A DNA stretch of 64,000 nt, taken from NCBI RefSeq assembly GCF_000744095.1, contig NZ_JQLI01000001.1, positions 1,798,001 through 1,862,000 of the forward strand, in the 5' to 3' direction. This document shows positions 1 through 7,951 of this stretch, one piece after another (position 1 is the stretch's first letter; every line of letters starts with the position of its first letter). This DNA comes from Cupriavidus necator A5-1. GTDB lineage: Bacteria; Pseudomonadota; Gammaproteobacteria; Burkholderiales; Burkholderiaceae. The position numbers and the translations under genes were made by a program. The notes under the pieces were generated by a model. That model saw nothing but the letters and a program-made list of their open reading frames with translations. It did no database searches and was not told where the DNA came from.

Positions 1-462
1 TCATTCCGCGGCCTTCACCCAGTCGACGAGGTTGTCGCGTAGCGTCGCGACTGCCTTCTGGATGCCCGCGAACTCGTCGGGTGTCAGCCCGGTTGCTTCG
101 GCGAGGCCGGTTTCCAGGCGCTTTTCGCGCAGCCGCCGGCCGCTCTTGGTCAGGGTGACCCGTACCTGGCGCTCGTCCTCGGGATCGCGTTGTCTCTCGA
201 CATAGCCCATCGCCTCCAGCTTCTTCAGGATCGGGGTGAGGGTGTTCGATTCGAGAAACAGCTTCTCGCCCAGGCTGCCGACCGTCTGATGGTCTTGCTC
301 CCATAGCGCAACGATGGTGATGTATTGCGTATAGGTCAGCCCAAGCTGCTCGAGAATCGGCTTGTAGGCCTTGCCGAAAGCCAGGTTCGCGGAATAGACG
401 GCGAAACACAGGAAGTCGGAGAGCGTCGGGTTCGCGGCGGCTGCCTTGTCGGTCGATTTCAT
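1..462 (-). CDS. ohrR: OhrR-type MarR family organic-peroxide sensing repressor
   Basis: MarR-family winged-helix repressor that in the OhrR group senses organic hydroperoxides through an N-terminal cysteine. That cysteine is present at residue 19 (DFLCFAVYSAN), followed by the dimer helix, the winged helix (about residues 55-110, with the acidic-basic wing DPEDERQVRVTL) and a C-terminal helix. I chose the ATG at 462 because GAGAGGAAG stands directly upstream; an upstream in-frame start at 498 lacks this. It lies near ohr (998-1432), its usual target, and shared palindromes lie before both genes, so autoregulation is likely. The stop codon sits at the window edge, so the gene appears complete at 153 residues. 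Family identity is strong; the inducer is inferred from the family. Confidence 0.93.
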   Translation of the reverse strand: MKSTDKAAAANPTLSDFLCFAVYSANLAFGKAYKPILEQLGLTYTQYITIVALWEQDHQTVGSLGEKLFLESNTLTPILKKLEAMGYVERQRDPEDERQVRVTLTKSGRRLREKRLETGLAEATGLTPDEFAGIQKAVATLRDNLVDWVKAAE

Positions 463-508
463 GGCTTCCTCTCTGGGCAAAGGCTGATGGGTTCGCAAGA
501 GCCCATTA

Positions 509-541
509 TAGATCGGATGCGATCTAATCGGAAGTGTACTA
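509..541. promoter_or_regulatory. Putative OhrR operator upstream of ohrR
   Basis: TAGATCG (509-515) faces CGATCTA (520-526), enclosing the core ATCGGATGCGAT at 512-523. A second, weaker ATCG core starts 15 bp later at 527. The same core, with the same 15-bp phasing, recurs at 921/936 and 1472/1487. The position before ohrR suggests autorepression. The motif was found by eye; binding is inferred. Confidence 0.6.
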
Positions 542-631
542 AATTCCGGCTATACGCCAAGCGCCGGCCGGGCCACCGTCCATTCAGGGACGGTGGCATA
601 TGGGCCCGGTAGCGCCGCCATTGCCGGGCCC

Positions 632-886
632 TCAGCCGTGAGCGCCATCGTAGTACGGGCTGCGGGGATCGTGGACAGAGCGCGCACCGTCGGTGTAAGT
701 GTCATACACGCCGCCTACCGAACGCGCGCCGTCAACGTACGGGTTCCGCGTGCTGGTGACCGAACGGGCGCCGTCCGTGAAGGGGTCACGCGCGCCCGCT
801 TGGGAGAATCCGGCGGCCTGCGCACTGGCAGCGGCGGCAAGCAGTGCGACGGTGAAGACAAAACGCTTGGCGATGTTGGCGGTCAT
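632..886 (-). CDS. Secreted DGAR-repeat peptide, between ohrR and ohr
   Basis: 84-residue precursor with a clear Sec signal (IAKRFVFTVALLAAAASAQA), leaving about 60 mature residues. These consist almost wholly of four copies of a 13-14 residue unit with the core (N/S/D)-(P/T)-(Y/F)-x-D-G-A-(R/H): DPFTDGARSV, NPYVDGARSV, DTYTDGARSV, SPYYDGAHG. It has no cysteine and no enzymatic motif. A shorter paralogue (18274-18465) heads the bufferin operon. It is transcribed in the same direction as ohr and ohrR and has its own operator-like palindrome just upstream, so induction by organic peroxide is plausible. Function unknown; periplasmic or extracellular location is inferred. Confidence 0.75.
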   Translation of the reverse strand: MTANIAKRFVFTVALLAAAASAQAAGFSQAGARDPFTDGARSVTSTRNPYVDGARSVGGVYDTYTDGARSVHDPRSPYYDGAHG

Positions 887-916
887 GATGGTTTCCTTCA
901 GGTTTGTGTTTGGCTT

Positions 917-951
917 ATTGATCGTATGGGATTATATCGCATACGATCAAT
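917..951. promoter_or_regulatory. Tandem OhrR-like operator before the DGAR-repeat peptide
   Basis: A perfect inverted repeat, ATTGATCGTATG (917-928) and CATACGATCAAT (940-951). It can also be read as two tandem cores, ATCGTATGGGAT (921-932) and ATCGCATACGAT (936-947), starting 15 bp apart. This matches the arrangement before ohr and ohrR and suggests the peptide gene belongs to the OhrR regulon. Confidence 0.6.
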
Positions 952-997
952 TTGCTGCGGCAAAGACGCTACTCGATGTTCAGGACCAGGCAGTACG

Positions 998-1432
998 TCA
1001 CGCGGTGACAACGTTCAGGGCCACTTCGATATTGCCTCGCGTCGCCTTCGAGTACGGGCAGATTTGATCGGCGGCGTGCGCGATGGCCGTCGCCACGTCG
1101 TGCGCCAGGCCCGGCAAGCGGACATTGAAGCGCGCCTGCAGGAAGTACTCCTTTCCGGTCTGGCCCAGGTCGACCTCGATTTCGACGGACAGGTCAGGCG
1201 GAAGCGTCACCTTCTTCTCCTTGGCCACGAGCCCGACCGCGGCGATGTAACAGGCCGACCATGCCCCGGCGAACAGTTGCTCCGCAGTCGGGTGCGACTG
1301 GATGCCGTCGAATACGTGGGCCGGCTTCGCGCTGCCCGGCGACGAGAGTTTGATGTCGATGCTGTCGCGGCCAGCGTTGCTAAGCGTGGTGTGGGTCTTG
1401 CCGGTCAGGAGGACTTTGTCGATCTTGCTCAT
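998..1432 (-). CDS. ohr: Organic hydroperoxide resistance protein Ohr (OsmC/Ohr family)
   Basis: Thiol peroxidase that reduces organic hydroperoxides, normally using lipoylated or dithiol partners in the cytoplasm. At 144 residues it has normal family length. Both catalytic cysteines are present: C61 in FAGAWSACYIAAV and C125 in QICPYSKATRGNIEV, with the usual tail. It lies 111 bp upstream of the DGAR-peptide gene on the same strand, with ohrR beyond that. Tandem palindromes at 1472-1498 fit OhrR control. Identity is very secure; physiological substrate range is inferred from the family. Confidence 0.96.
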   Translation of the reverse strand: MSKIDKVLLTGKTHTTLSNAGRDSIDIKLSSPGSAKPAHVFDGIQSHPTAEQLFAGAWSACYIAAVGLVAKEKKVTLPPDLSVEIEVDLGQTGKEYFLQARFNVRLPGLAHDVATAIAHAADQICPYSKATRGNIEVALNVVTA

Positions 1433-1471
1433 GGATGATCCTTTAAGGTTGCGTTCAGTGGGTTTGTTTGT

Positions 1472-1498
1472 ATCGCGTGAGATTTAATCGCATGCGAT
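1472..1498. promoter_or_regulatory. Tandem OhrR-like operator before ohr
   Basis: ATCGCGTGAGAT (1472-1483) and the perfect palindrome ATCGCATGCGAT (1487-1498) start 15 bp apart and lie 40-66 bp upstream of the ohr start codon. They share the ATCGNATNNGAT core with the sites before the DGAR peptide and ohrR. Confidence 0.6.
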
Positions 1499-1695
1499 GA
1501 AATGAATGATGGTGGATGAGCGGGTCAATGTCAAGGAGAAAAACGCAGGCAAGTTGTAACAGGCTCAATGCCTCATCCGAGTCGGCTGGAGGTGGCGGCG
1601 GAAGCATCCCGTCCGGCGGAAGTAGAATTCCCGGATGTTCCCCACCCAGATCGAACCGCGTCACCTGACCGTGATCCGTTGCCGATCCCAGCGCC

Positions 1696-2577
1696 ATGCG
1701 AATCCCACCGATGAAGGCAATCGTCGCCTTCGAAAGCGTTGCCAGGACAAAAAGCGTCAGCCGGGCGTCGGAGGAGCTGGGCCTGACGGCGTCCGCCGTC
1801 AGCCATCAGATCAGCAATCTCGAGGATGCGATTGGGCAGGCGCTGTTCTTCCGGCAGGGGCGCGGCCTGGTCCTGACGCCGGTGGGCGAGCAATATCTGC
1901 GCGACATCACCGGGGCGCTGGCGGAACTGAGCCGCGCAACCGAGCGCGCTTCCAGCCAGTCCGACGTCCAGATCCTGCGCGTTCATTCGAGCCCGAGCTT
2001 CGGCCTGATGTGGCTGCTGCCGCGGCTGGAATCGTTCCAGGCAGACAACGGCGACATCCAGCTGAACCTGTCCTGCTCGTACGAGGACGTCTCCTTCACG
2101 AGCGGGTACTACGACGTCGATATCCGCCACGGCTATGCCCACTGGCGCGACCTGCAGGTCAGGACGCTGCGCAAGGAGACGATTACCCCGCTGGCCTCGC
2201 CGGCCTATCTCGCCAGGCATGCGATCCAGTCGCCGGCCGACCTGCTGGCGCAGCGCCTGATCTATTCGGAGACGCCGCTGGTGCAATGGCAGCAGTGGTT
2301 CGCCCGCTTCGGCGTTCCCACCGACCGCAAGACGTTCGATTTCACCTTCGATCGCTCCTACATGTCGCTGGAGACGGCCGTGCTGGGACTCGGCGTAGCC
2401 CTCGAAAGCACGCTGCTGGCGTCGGTGCTGATCCGCAAGGGCGCGCTCGTGCCGATGTTCGATGCATCCCATGCGGTCGAGGTCGGCAGCCACCATCTCG
2501 TCTATCCCGCTCAGAATGCCGACCTTCCGCGCGTCGAGCGGTTCCTGGCCTGGGTAGAGCGGCAGTTGCCCGGCTGA
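1696..2577 (+). CDS. LysR-type transcriptional regulator (GcvA-like)
   Basis: 293 residues: N-terminal LysR helix-turn-helix (about residues 5-65, KSVSRASEELGLTASAVSHQ), followed by a periplasmic-binding-like effector domain of the GcvA/AmpR branch. It reads in the same direction as the SDR-MFS-transketolase genes starting 180 bp downstream and is the obvious candidate regulator for them. A GC hairpin at 2622-2640 separates it from those genes. The effector is unknown; it would presumably be a substrate of the downstream pathway. Confidence 0.88.
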   Translation: MRIPPMKAIVAFESVARTKSVSRASEELGLTASAVSHQISNLEDAIGQALFFRQGRGLVLTPVGEQYLRDITGALAELSRATERASSQSDVQILRVHSSPSFGLMWLLPRLESFQADNGDIQLNLSCSYEDVSFTSGYYDVDIRHGYAHWRDLQVRTLRKETITPLASPAYLARHAIQSPADLLAQRLIYSETPLVQWQQWFARFGVPTDRKTFDFTFDRSYMSLETAVLGLGVALESTLLASVLIRKGALVPMFDASHAVEVGSHHLVYPAQNADLPRVERFLAWVERQLPG

Positions 2578-2621
2578 ATCCGGCCACAACGCGAGACTTC
2601 CGGCGCAGAAGTGCCGTGTGG

Positions 2622-2640
2622 GGCGCCCCTGGGGGGCGCC
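2622..2640. terminator. GC-rich hairpin after the LysR gene
   Basis: GGCGCCCC (2622-2629) pairs perfectly with GGGGCGCC (2633-2640) across a 3-nt loop. No U-tract follows, so this may be a pause site or mRNA end rather than a classical intrinsic terminator. Confidence 0.4.
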
Positions 2641-2756
2641 GTGACGTATGCTCCCCTGAAAATTCCTCAGCAATACCTGAGCCAGACCGCGTTGATCGCA
2701 AAGCCTCCAGCGACAAAACTTGACCCATCAAATCATCAACAGTCAGGAGACAACAG

Positions 2757-3506
2757 ATGCTGGTCGAGAACAATGTCGTCATCATCACGGGGGCCGCTTC
2801 GCCGCGCGGCATCGGTAAGGCTGCGGCCAGGGCATTTGCCGCGCAGGGGGCCACGGTGGTCATCCTGGACCTGCTGCAGGAGGACACCGAGGCGGCGGCG
2901 CGGGAACTGGGCGAGCAGCATCTCGGCCTGGCCTGCGACGTGACCGACAAGGCCGCCTGCGAGCGGGCGGCGCAGGCGGTGGTGCAACGCTATGGCCGCA
3001 TCGACGCGCTGATCAACAACGCCGGCATCACCCAGCCGGTGCGCACGCTGGATATCCAGGCGGCCAACTTCGACGCCGTGGTCGACGTCAACCTGCGCGG
3101 CACGCTGTACATGTCGCAGGCGGTACTGCCGCAGATGAAGGAGCAGAAGCGCGGCAGCATCGTCTGCATGTCGTCGGTCTCGGCCCAGCGCGGCGGCGGC
3201 ATCTTCGGCGGCCCGCACTACAGCGCCGCCAAGGCCGGCGTGCTGGGGCTGGCCCGTGCCATGGCGCGGGAGTTCGGGCCCGATGGCATACGCGTCAATT
3301 CGATCACGCCCGGCCTGATCCAGACCGACATCACCGGCGACAAGCTGACCCCCGAGATGCGCGCCGACATCATCAAGGGCATCCCCCTGGGCCGCCTGGG
3401 CAACGCCGCCGACGTGGCCAACGCCTGCATCTTCCTGGCGAGCGACCTGTCCGCCTACCTGACCGGCATCACGCTCGACGTCAACGGCGGCATGCTGATC
3501 CACTAA
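2757..3506 (+). CDS. Short-chain dehydrogenase/reductase (SDR), probable polyol/sugar dehydrogenase
   Basis: 249-residue classical SDR with the cofactor motif TGAASPRGIG near the N-terminus, NNAG at about residue 84 and an active site of Ser plus YSAAK (GGPHYSAAKAG). The C-terminus (TGITLDVNGGMLIH) is typical of FabG/glucitol-dehydrogenase-like SDRs. It starts at the ATG after CAGGAGACA. It is the first gene of a unit with an ACS-type carrier and a split transketolase, which favours oxidation of a small polyol or sugar acid over fatty-acid reduction. The substrate cannot be read from the sequence. Confidence 0.85.
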   Translation: MLVENNVVIITGAASPRGIGKAAARAFAAQGATVVILDLLQEDTEAAARELGEQHLGLACDVTDKAACERAAQAVVQRYGRIDALINNAGITQPVRTLDIQAANFDAVVDVNLRGTLYMSQAVLPQMKEQKRGSIVCMSSVSAQRGGGIFGGPHYSAAKAGVLGLARAMAREFGPDGIRVNSITPGLIQTDITGDKLTPEMRADIIKGIPLGRLGNAADVANACIFLASDLSAYLTGITLDVNGGMLIH

Positions 3507-3590
3507 TCTTCCTGATAAGCCGCCCACAGAGGCGGGCCACCACAAATGCCGTTGCGCTATTCCCGCGGCGCACATGGCAGGAGACAGCCG

Positions 3591-4919
3591 ATGAAAACCA
3601 AATACGCGCCTTCGCCCATTGGCGGCGAAGCGATGCCGCACGCCGACGCGGCCACCTTCGAAACCCGCACCTACGCCAAGGTCGTGCGGCGCCTGATCCC
3701 GTTCCTGATGCTGTGCTACCTGGGCGCCTACCTGGACCGGGTCAACGTGGGCTTTGCCAAGCTGCAGATGCTGAGCGACCTGCAGTTCAGCGAAACCATC
3801 TACGGCCTCGGCGCCGGCATCTTCTTCCTCGGCTACTTCCTCTTTGAAGTGCCCAGCAACGTCATCCTCCACAAGGTCGGAGCCAAGCGCTGGCTCGCCC
3901 GGATCATGCTGACCTGGGCGGTGATCTCCGCCTGCTTCGCCTTTGTCAGCACGCCGACCCAGTTCTACATCCTGCGCTTCCTGCTCGGTGTGGCGGAGGC
4001 GGGCTTCGCGCCCGGCGTGATCCTGTATATGACGTACTGGTTCCCGTCGGAACGCCGCGCCAAGGCACTGTCGATGTTCTTCATGGCGATCCCGCTGGCG
4101 GGCATCGTGGGCGGGCCGCTGTCGGGCTACATCATGCACGCCTTGCACGGCGTGGGCGACCTGGCCGGGTGGAAGTGGCTGTTCCTGATCGAGGCGCTGC
4201 CGTCGCTGTGCCTGGGCGTCGCCATCCTGTGCTACCTGGACAACGGCATCGAGCAGGCGCACTGGCTCACCGATGCGGAGAAGGCACTGCTCAAGCGCGA
4301 TATCGAGGGCGACAACGCGCAGAAGGTGGTCCACGTGTCGATCCGCTCGTTCATGGCCGATCGCCGCCTCTGGCTGATGGCCGCGATCTACTTCTGCGTG
4401 GTGCTGGGCCAGTACGGGCTGACCTTCTGGCTGCCCACCATCATCCGCAAATCTGGCGTGGCCGATCCGCTGTGGGTGGGCATCTTTACCGCGCTGCCTT
4501 ACATGTGCGCCATCGTGGCCCTGCCACTGGTCGGCATAAGCGCGGACCGCCAACGCGAGCGCCGCTTCCACCTGATCGTGCCGATGCTGGCCGCCGCGGC
4601 GGGCTTTGCGACCTTGCCGATGCTGGGCAGCGTTACCGCGTCGCTGATCTGCCTGTGCGTCGCCGCCGCCGGCATCCTGGCCTCGTCGTCGCAGTTCTGG
4701 GCCTTGCCGACCGCGCTGCTGGGCGGCATGTCCGCGGCGGCAGGGATCGCGGCGGTCAACTGCGTCGCCAACCTGGCCGGCTTCTTCTCGCCCGCCATCG
4801 TCGGTTGGCTCAACGACCTGACTGGCAAGTCCACCGCCGGCCTGATCTTTATCTCGGCCACCGTGGTGGCGGGCGCCATGCTCGTCTTCCTGGTGCCAGC
4901 CAGGGCGGTCAACCGCTGA
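3591..4919 (+). CDS. MFS transporter, anion:cation symporter (ACS) family
   Basis: 442-residue carrier with about 12 hydrophobic segments. The ACS-family start pattern is visible: LIPFLMLCYLGAYLDRVNVGFAK in helix 1, then GAGIFFLGYFLFEVPSN and the RFLLGVAEAGFAPGV helix. Relatives import tartrate, glucarate, phthalate or other organic acids with protons. I place the start at 3591 because CAGGAGACAGCC precedes that ATG; an in-frame ATG 45 bp upstream has no such site. Lying between the SDR and the transketolase genes, it probably imports their substrate. Confidence 0.88.
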   Translation: MKTKYAPSPIGGEAMPHADAATFETRTYAKVVRRLIPFLMLCYLGAYLDRVNVGFAKLQMLSDLQFSETIYGLGAGIFFLGYFLFEVPSNVILHKVGAKRWLARIMLTWAVISACFAFVSTPTQFYILRFLLGVAEAGFAPGVILYMTYWFPSERRAKALSMFFMAIPLAGIVGGPLSGYIMHALHGVGDLAGWKWLFLIEALPSLCLGVAILCYLDNGIEQAHWLTDAEKALLKRDIEGDNAQKVVHVSIRSFMADRRLWLMAAIYFCVVLGQYGLTFWLPTIIRKSGVADPLWVGIFTALPYMCAIVALPLVGISADRQRERRFHLIVPMLAAAAGFATLPMLGSVTASLICLCVAAAGILASSSQFWALPTALLGGMSAAAGIAAVNCVANLAGFFSPAIVGWLNDLTGKSTAGLIFISATVVAGAMLVFLVPARAVNR

Positions 4920-4972
4920 GCGGCCGCGCCTTACCCATTGCTTCATCTTTCCGATTGATTGCAGGAGACACC

Positions 4973-5818
4973 ATGCAACACCAAACTTCCGACCAGGCCG
5001 TGACCCTGCGGGAACGCGCCTACCGGATTCGCCGCAACGCCCTGCTGATGGGCGAAGTCCAGGGCCAGGGCTATATCGGCCAGGCGCTCGATATCGCCGA
5101 CGTGCTCGCGGTCGCTTACTTCGATGCCATGCGCTACCGCCCGGAAGACCCCGAGTGGGAAGGGCGCGACCGCTTCCTGCTGTCCAACGGCCACTACGCC
5201 ATTGCGCTGTACGCGGCCCTGCTGGAAGCCGGCATCCTGCCCCCGGAAGAGCTGGAGACCTATGGCAGCGACGACAGCCGCCTGCCGATGTCGGGCATGG
5301 CCAGCTACACGCCGGGCATGGAGATGTCGGGCGGCTCGCTCGGCCAGGGGCTGACCATTGCCGTTGGCCGTTGCCTGGGACTGAAGCGCAAGGGCTCCGA
5401 TGCCTTCGTCTATACGCTGTTCTCCGACGGCGAGTTGGACGAGGGTGCGATCTGGGAGGGCATCCTGTCCGCCAGCCACTGGAAGCTCGACAACCTGATT
5501 GCAGTGGTCGACGTCAATAACCAGCAGGCCGACGGCCCGTCGACGCAGATCATGGCGTTCGAGCCGCTGCTGCCCAAGCTGGAAGCCTTTGGCTGGTTCA
5601 CGCAGCGCGTGGATGGCAATGACATCGATGCCGTGGCAGCGGCCTTCCGCGCTGCCCGCGCGCATCCGGGTGCCCAGCCGCGCATGATCATCTGCGATAC
5701 GCGCATGGGATGCGGCGTGCCGTTCCTCGAACAGCGCGAGAAGAACCACTTTATCCGCGTGGATGCCCACGAATGGCAACTCGCACTGCAGGCCCTGGAA
5801 GCGGGGAGACAAGCATGA
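4973..5818 (+). CDS. Split transketolase, N-terminal (thiamine diphosphate-binding) subunit
   Basis: 281 residues, equivalent to the first domain of transketolase. The thiamine-diphosphate/metal motif is SDGELDEGAIWEG followed about 25 residues later by DVNNQQADG; the substrate-channel histidine region LLSNGHYAIALYAAL is also present. It starts at the ATG after CAGGAGACA and its stop overlaps the next start as ATGA, so the two subunits are translationally coupled. Split transketolases act on carbohydrate phosphates, or on unusual C2 donors in catabolic operons. No sugar kinase or aldolase is adjacent, so the physiological ketose is open. Confidence 0.9.
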   Translation: MQHQTSDQAVTLRERAYRIRRNALLMGEVQGQGYIGQALDIADVLAVAYFDAMRYRPEDPEWEGRDRFLLSNGHYAIALYAALLEAGILPPEELETYGSDDSRLPMSGMASYTPGMEMSGGSLGQGLTIAVGRCLGLKRKGSDAFVYTLFSDGELDEGAIWEGILSASHWKLDNLIAVVDVNNQQADGPSTQIMAFEPLLPKLEAFGWFTQRVDGNDIDAVAAAFRAARAHPGAQPRMIICDTRMGCGVPFLEQREKNHFIRVDAHEWQLALQALEAGRQA

Positions 5819-6819
5819 GCAGCACCAACACTAACGCCAAGCCGAAGCTGAAGACCTCGGCGATGATCGCCTCCATCGTCGGCGAGGGGCAAGCCACCCG
5901 CTCGGCGCCCTTTGGGCACGCCCTGGTGGAACTGGGCCGGCAGAAGGCCAATGTCATCGGCATGACCGCCGACCTGGGCAAGTACACCGACCTGCATATC
6001 TTTGCGCAGGCCTTTCCCGAGCGCTATTACCAGATGGGAATGGCCGAGCAGCTGCTGATGGGCGCCGCCGCCGGCTTCGCGCACGAAGGTGCCCAGCCGT
6101 TCGTCACGACCTACGCGGTGTTTGCCACGCGGCGCGCCTATGACTTCATGCACCAGACCATTGCCGAGGACAACCTCGACGTCAAGATCGTGTGCGCGTT
6201 GCCTGGACTGACCACCGGATACGGCCCCAGCCACCAGGCCGCGGAAGACCTCGCGCTGATGCGCGCGATGCCGAACATGACCGTCATCGACCCGTGCGAT
6301 GCCATCGATATCGAGCAGATGGTGCCGGCCATCGCCGCGCACAACGGACCGGTGTATGCGCGCCTGCTGCGCGGCAACGTGCCGGTAGTGCTGGACGAAT
6401 ATGACTACAAGTTCGAACTCGGCAAGGCCAAGCTGCTGCGCGACGGCGCGGAGGTGCTGGTGATTTCCTCCGGCATCATGACGATGCGGGCGCTGGAGGT
6501 GGCCAAGGCACTCGAAGCCGATCGCGTCGGCGTGGCGGTGCTGCACGTGCCGACCATCAAGCCGCTGGATACGGCGACAATCCTGCGCGAAACGAAGCGC
6601 TCGGGGCGCCTGGTGGTCGTGGCGGAAAACCACACCGTGATCGGCGGGCTGGGTGAGGCGGTGGCGACCACGCTGCTGCAGGCCGGCGTCTCCGTGCCAT
6701 TCCGGCAGGTCGGCTTGCCCGATGCCTTCCTGGATGCCGGTGCATTGCCGACGCTGCATGACCGCTATGGCATCTCGGCGAACGTGATGGCGGGGTCGAT
6801 CAAGCGCTGGCTTGCATAA
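5815..6819 (+). CDS. Split transketolase, C-terminal (pyrimidine-binding) subunit
   Basis: 334 residues covering the pyrimidine-binding and C-terminal domains. The catalytic glutamate lies in YYQMGMAEQLLMGAAAGFAHEG; FVTTYAVFATRRAYDF and a swivel domain ending in RYGISANVMAGSIKRWL follow. The start is the ATG within the 4-bp ATGA overlap with the preceding subunit. Together they should form a full alpha2beta2-type transketolase. This is the last intact gene of the unit. Confidence 0.9.
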   Translation: MSSTNTNAKPKLKTSAMIASIVGEGQATRSAPFGHALVELGRQKANVIGMTADLGKYTDLHIFAQAFPERYYQMGMAEQLLMGAAAGFAHEGAQPFVTTYAVFATRRAYDFMHQTIAEDNLDVKIVCALPGLTTGYGPSHQAAEDLALMRAMPNMTVIDPCDAIDIEQMVPAIAAHNGPVYARLLRGNVPVVLDEYDYKFELGKAKLLRDGAEVLVISSGIMTMRALEVAKALEADRVGVAVLHVPTIKPLDTATILRETKRSGRLVVVAENHTVIGGLGEAVATTLLQAGVSVPFRQVGLPDAFLDAGALPTLHDRYGISANVMAGSIKRWLA

Positions 6820-6864
6820 AGCCAGGGTGTAGCCGGGAAGGGTCAGGCAACAGGGCTATGCTCT

Positions 6865-7160
6865 GTGGCCGTGACCCTTTTCATCAATGTCGGGCGCGGC
6901 GAGCATGTGGCCGAAGCCGACCTGATCGCGCTGATCGACGAGGGGCATCTCGCCGGCGCGGCGCTCGACGTGTTCGCCAAGGAACCGCCGTCGGCGGACG
7001 ACCCGATCTGGAACCATCCCCGCATCGAAGCCACGCCGCATATCGCGGCAGATCCATCGTACGAATTGGTGGCGCGCCAATGCATTGAAAACCTGTGGCG
7101 CGCCCGCGACGGGGCGGGCGCTGTTGAACCAGGTGGATCGGGCAGGCCGGCTATTGACGG
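6865..7160 (+). pseudogene. C-terminal remnant of a GhrA-type D-2-hydroxyacid dehydrogenase
   Basis: The sequence opens mid-protein with FINVGRGEHVAEADLIALID, then DEGHLAGAALDVFAKEPP and HPRIEATPHIAA, which is the C-terminal half of a glyoxylate/hydroxypyruvate reductase-type enzyme. The cofactor-binding N-terminal half is missing, and the last piece (LLNQVDRA) continues in another frame from about 7115. It lies 45 bp after the transketolase, so the operon may once have reduced hydroxypyruvate or glyoxylate. No plausible start signal is seen. Confidence 0.8.
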
Positions 7161-7167
7161 GCTGGTG

Positions 7168-7195
7168 GGGCAGGCAGCGCGCACGCTGCCTGCCC
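7168..7195. terminator. Bidirectional-type hairpin between convergent units
   Basis: GGGCAGGCAGCG (7168-7179) and CGCTGCCTGCCC (7184-7195) form a perfect 12-bp stem with a 4-nt loop. It sits between the remnant on the plus strand and the stop of the minus-strand gene at 7197. There is no T-tract, but the position is typical of a convergent terminator. Confidence 0.6.
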
Positions 7196-7196
7196 G

Positions 7197-7766
7197 TTAC
7201 AGCGGCGCGGGCTGGGGCGCTGCAGCGGGCGTGGCGGCGGGCTTCTTGTCGGCAGTGCCACTGTATGCAAAGTACCTGGCCTTGGCACCCTTCGCCCAGT
7301 ACGCCACCGTAAAGTGCTTGCTGTCGCGCCCGTAGAGCAGCTCCAGGCTGCCGTTGGCCGCCGCCCACTCGGCGTAGCCGTTCTCGGCCGCACCTTCGGT
7401 CTTGCGCAGGGAGGCATAGCGCTCGTCCAGCTTCTTGCGCACTTCATCCAGTGCCGACCGCTCGAACGTCATCGTCATCAGCACGACGGTGTCCTGGGCG
7501 TCGCAGTTCAGGATGACACGCGTCAGGCCAGGAAGGTGGAAGCGTTCCAGATGCCTGAGCTCCACCGTTTCGCCACCGGCCCACTCGGATTTGCCGGTCC
7601 TGGCGTGATTCTGAGGCGGCGCCAGGCGCGAGCACCTGGCCTTGCCAAGCTCCAGTCCGAGCGGTGCCGCTGTATTGCCTGACGCTTCGGGCTGGGTTGC
7701 GGGATGTGCCGCGTGGGCGGCGAGGGATGTCAACAGGGCGGCGCAGAGTAGGGTGACCTTCTTCAT
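7197..7766 (-). CDS. Secreted hypothetical protein
   Basis: 189 residues starting with a clean Sec signal (KKVTLLCAALLTSLAAHA). The mature part has a compact alpha/beta region (FHLPGLTRVILNCDAQDTVVL, then a charged helix DEVRKKLDERYASLRK and WAAANGSLELLYGRDSK) and a low-complexity Pro/Ala tail. I prefer the ATG at 7766, which gives a standard signal peptide, over a start 45 bp upstream. No family recognised; probably periplasmic. Confidence 0.65.
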   Translation of the reverse strand: MKKVTLLCAALLTSLAAHAAHPATQPEASGNTAAPLGLELGKARCSRLAPPQNHARTGKSEWAGGETVELRHLERFHLPGLTRVILNCDAQDTVVLMTMTFERSALDEVRKKLDERYASLRKTEGAAENGYAEWAAANGSLELLYGRDSKHFTVAYWAKGAKARYFAYSGTADKKPAATPAAAPQPAPL

Positions 7767-7951
7767 CTCGAGGCTGGCAAGGAATTTCACGGTGCTGGAA
7801 CGGATTGTCACCGCGGATTCTACGGCCTTCCTGGCTGCGTCTTGTATTTCGGACGTTTTGAGTGGGTCTCACACGCCGCGCGGGATGGCTTCTTGCTGGT
7901 CTGCCGGATTGGAGATTGCCCTGCTGTTCGCCGGGGATCCCGGCGAACGTA

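Noticed and set aside
593..1438. Plus-strand frame across the ohrR/ohr region
   Set aside because: Antisense to the Ohr and DGAR genes; translation has no family features.
2736..4946. Very long open frame on the minus strand
   Set aside because: It runs antisense to the SDR and MFS genes. Its composition (Arg, Gln, His, Asp-rich) is the usual shadow of high-GC coding DNA, with no domain or start signal.
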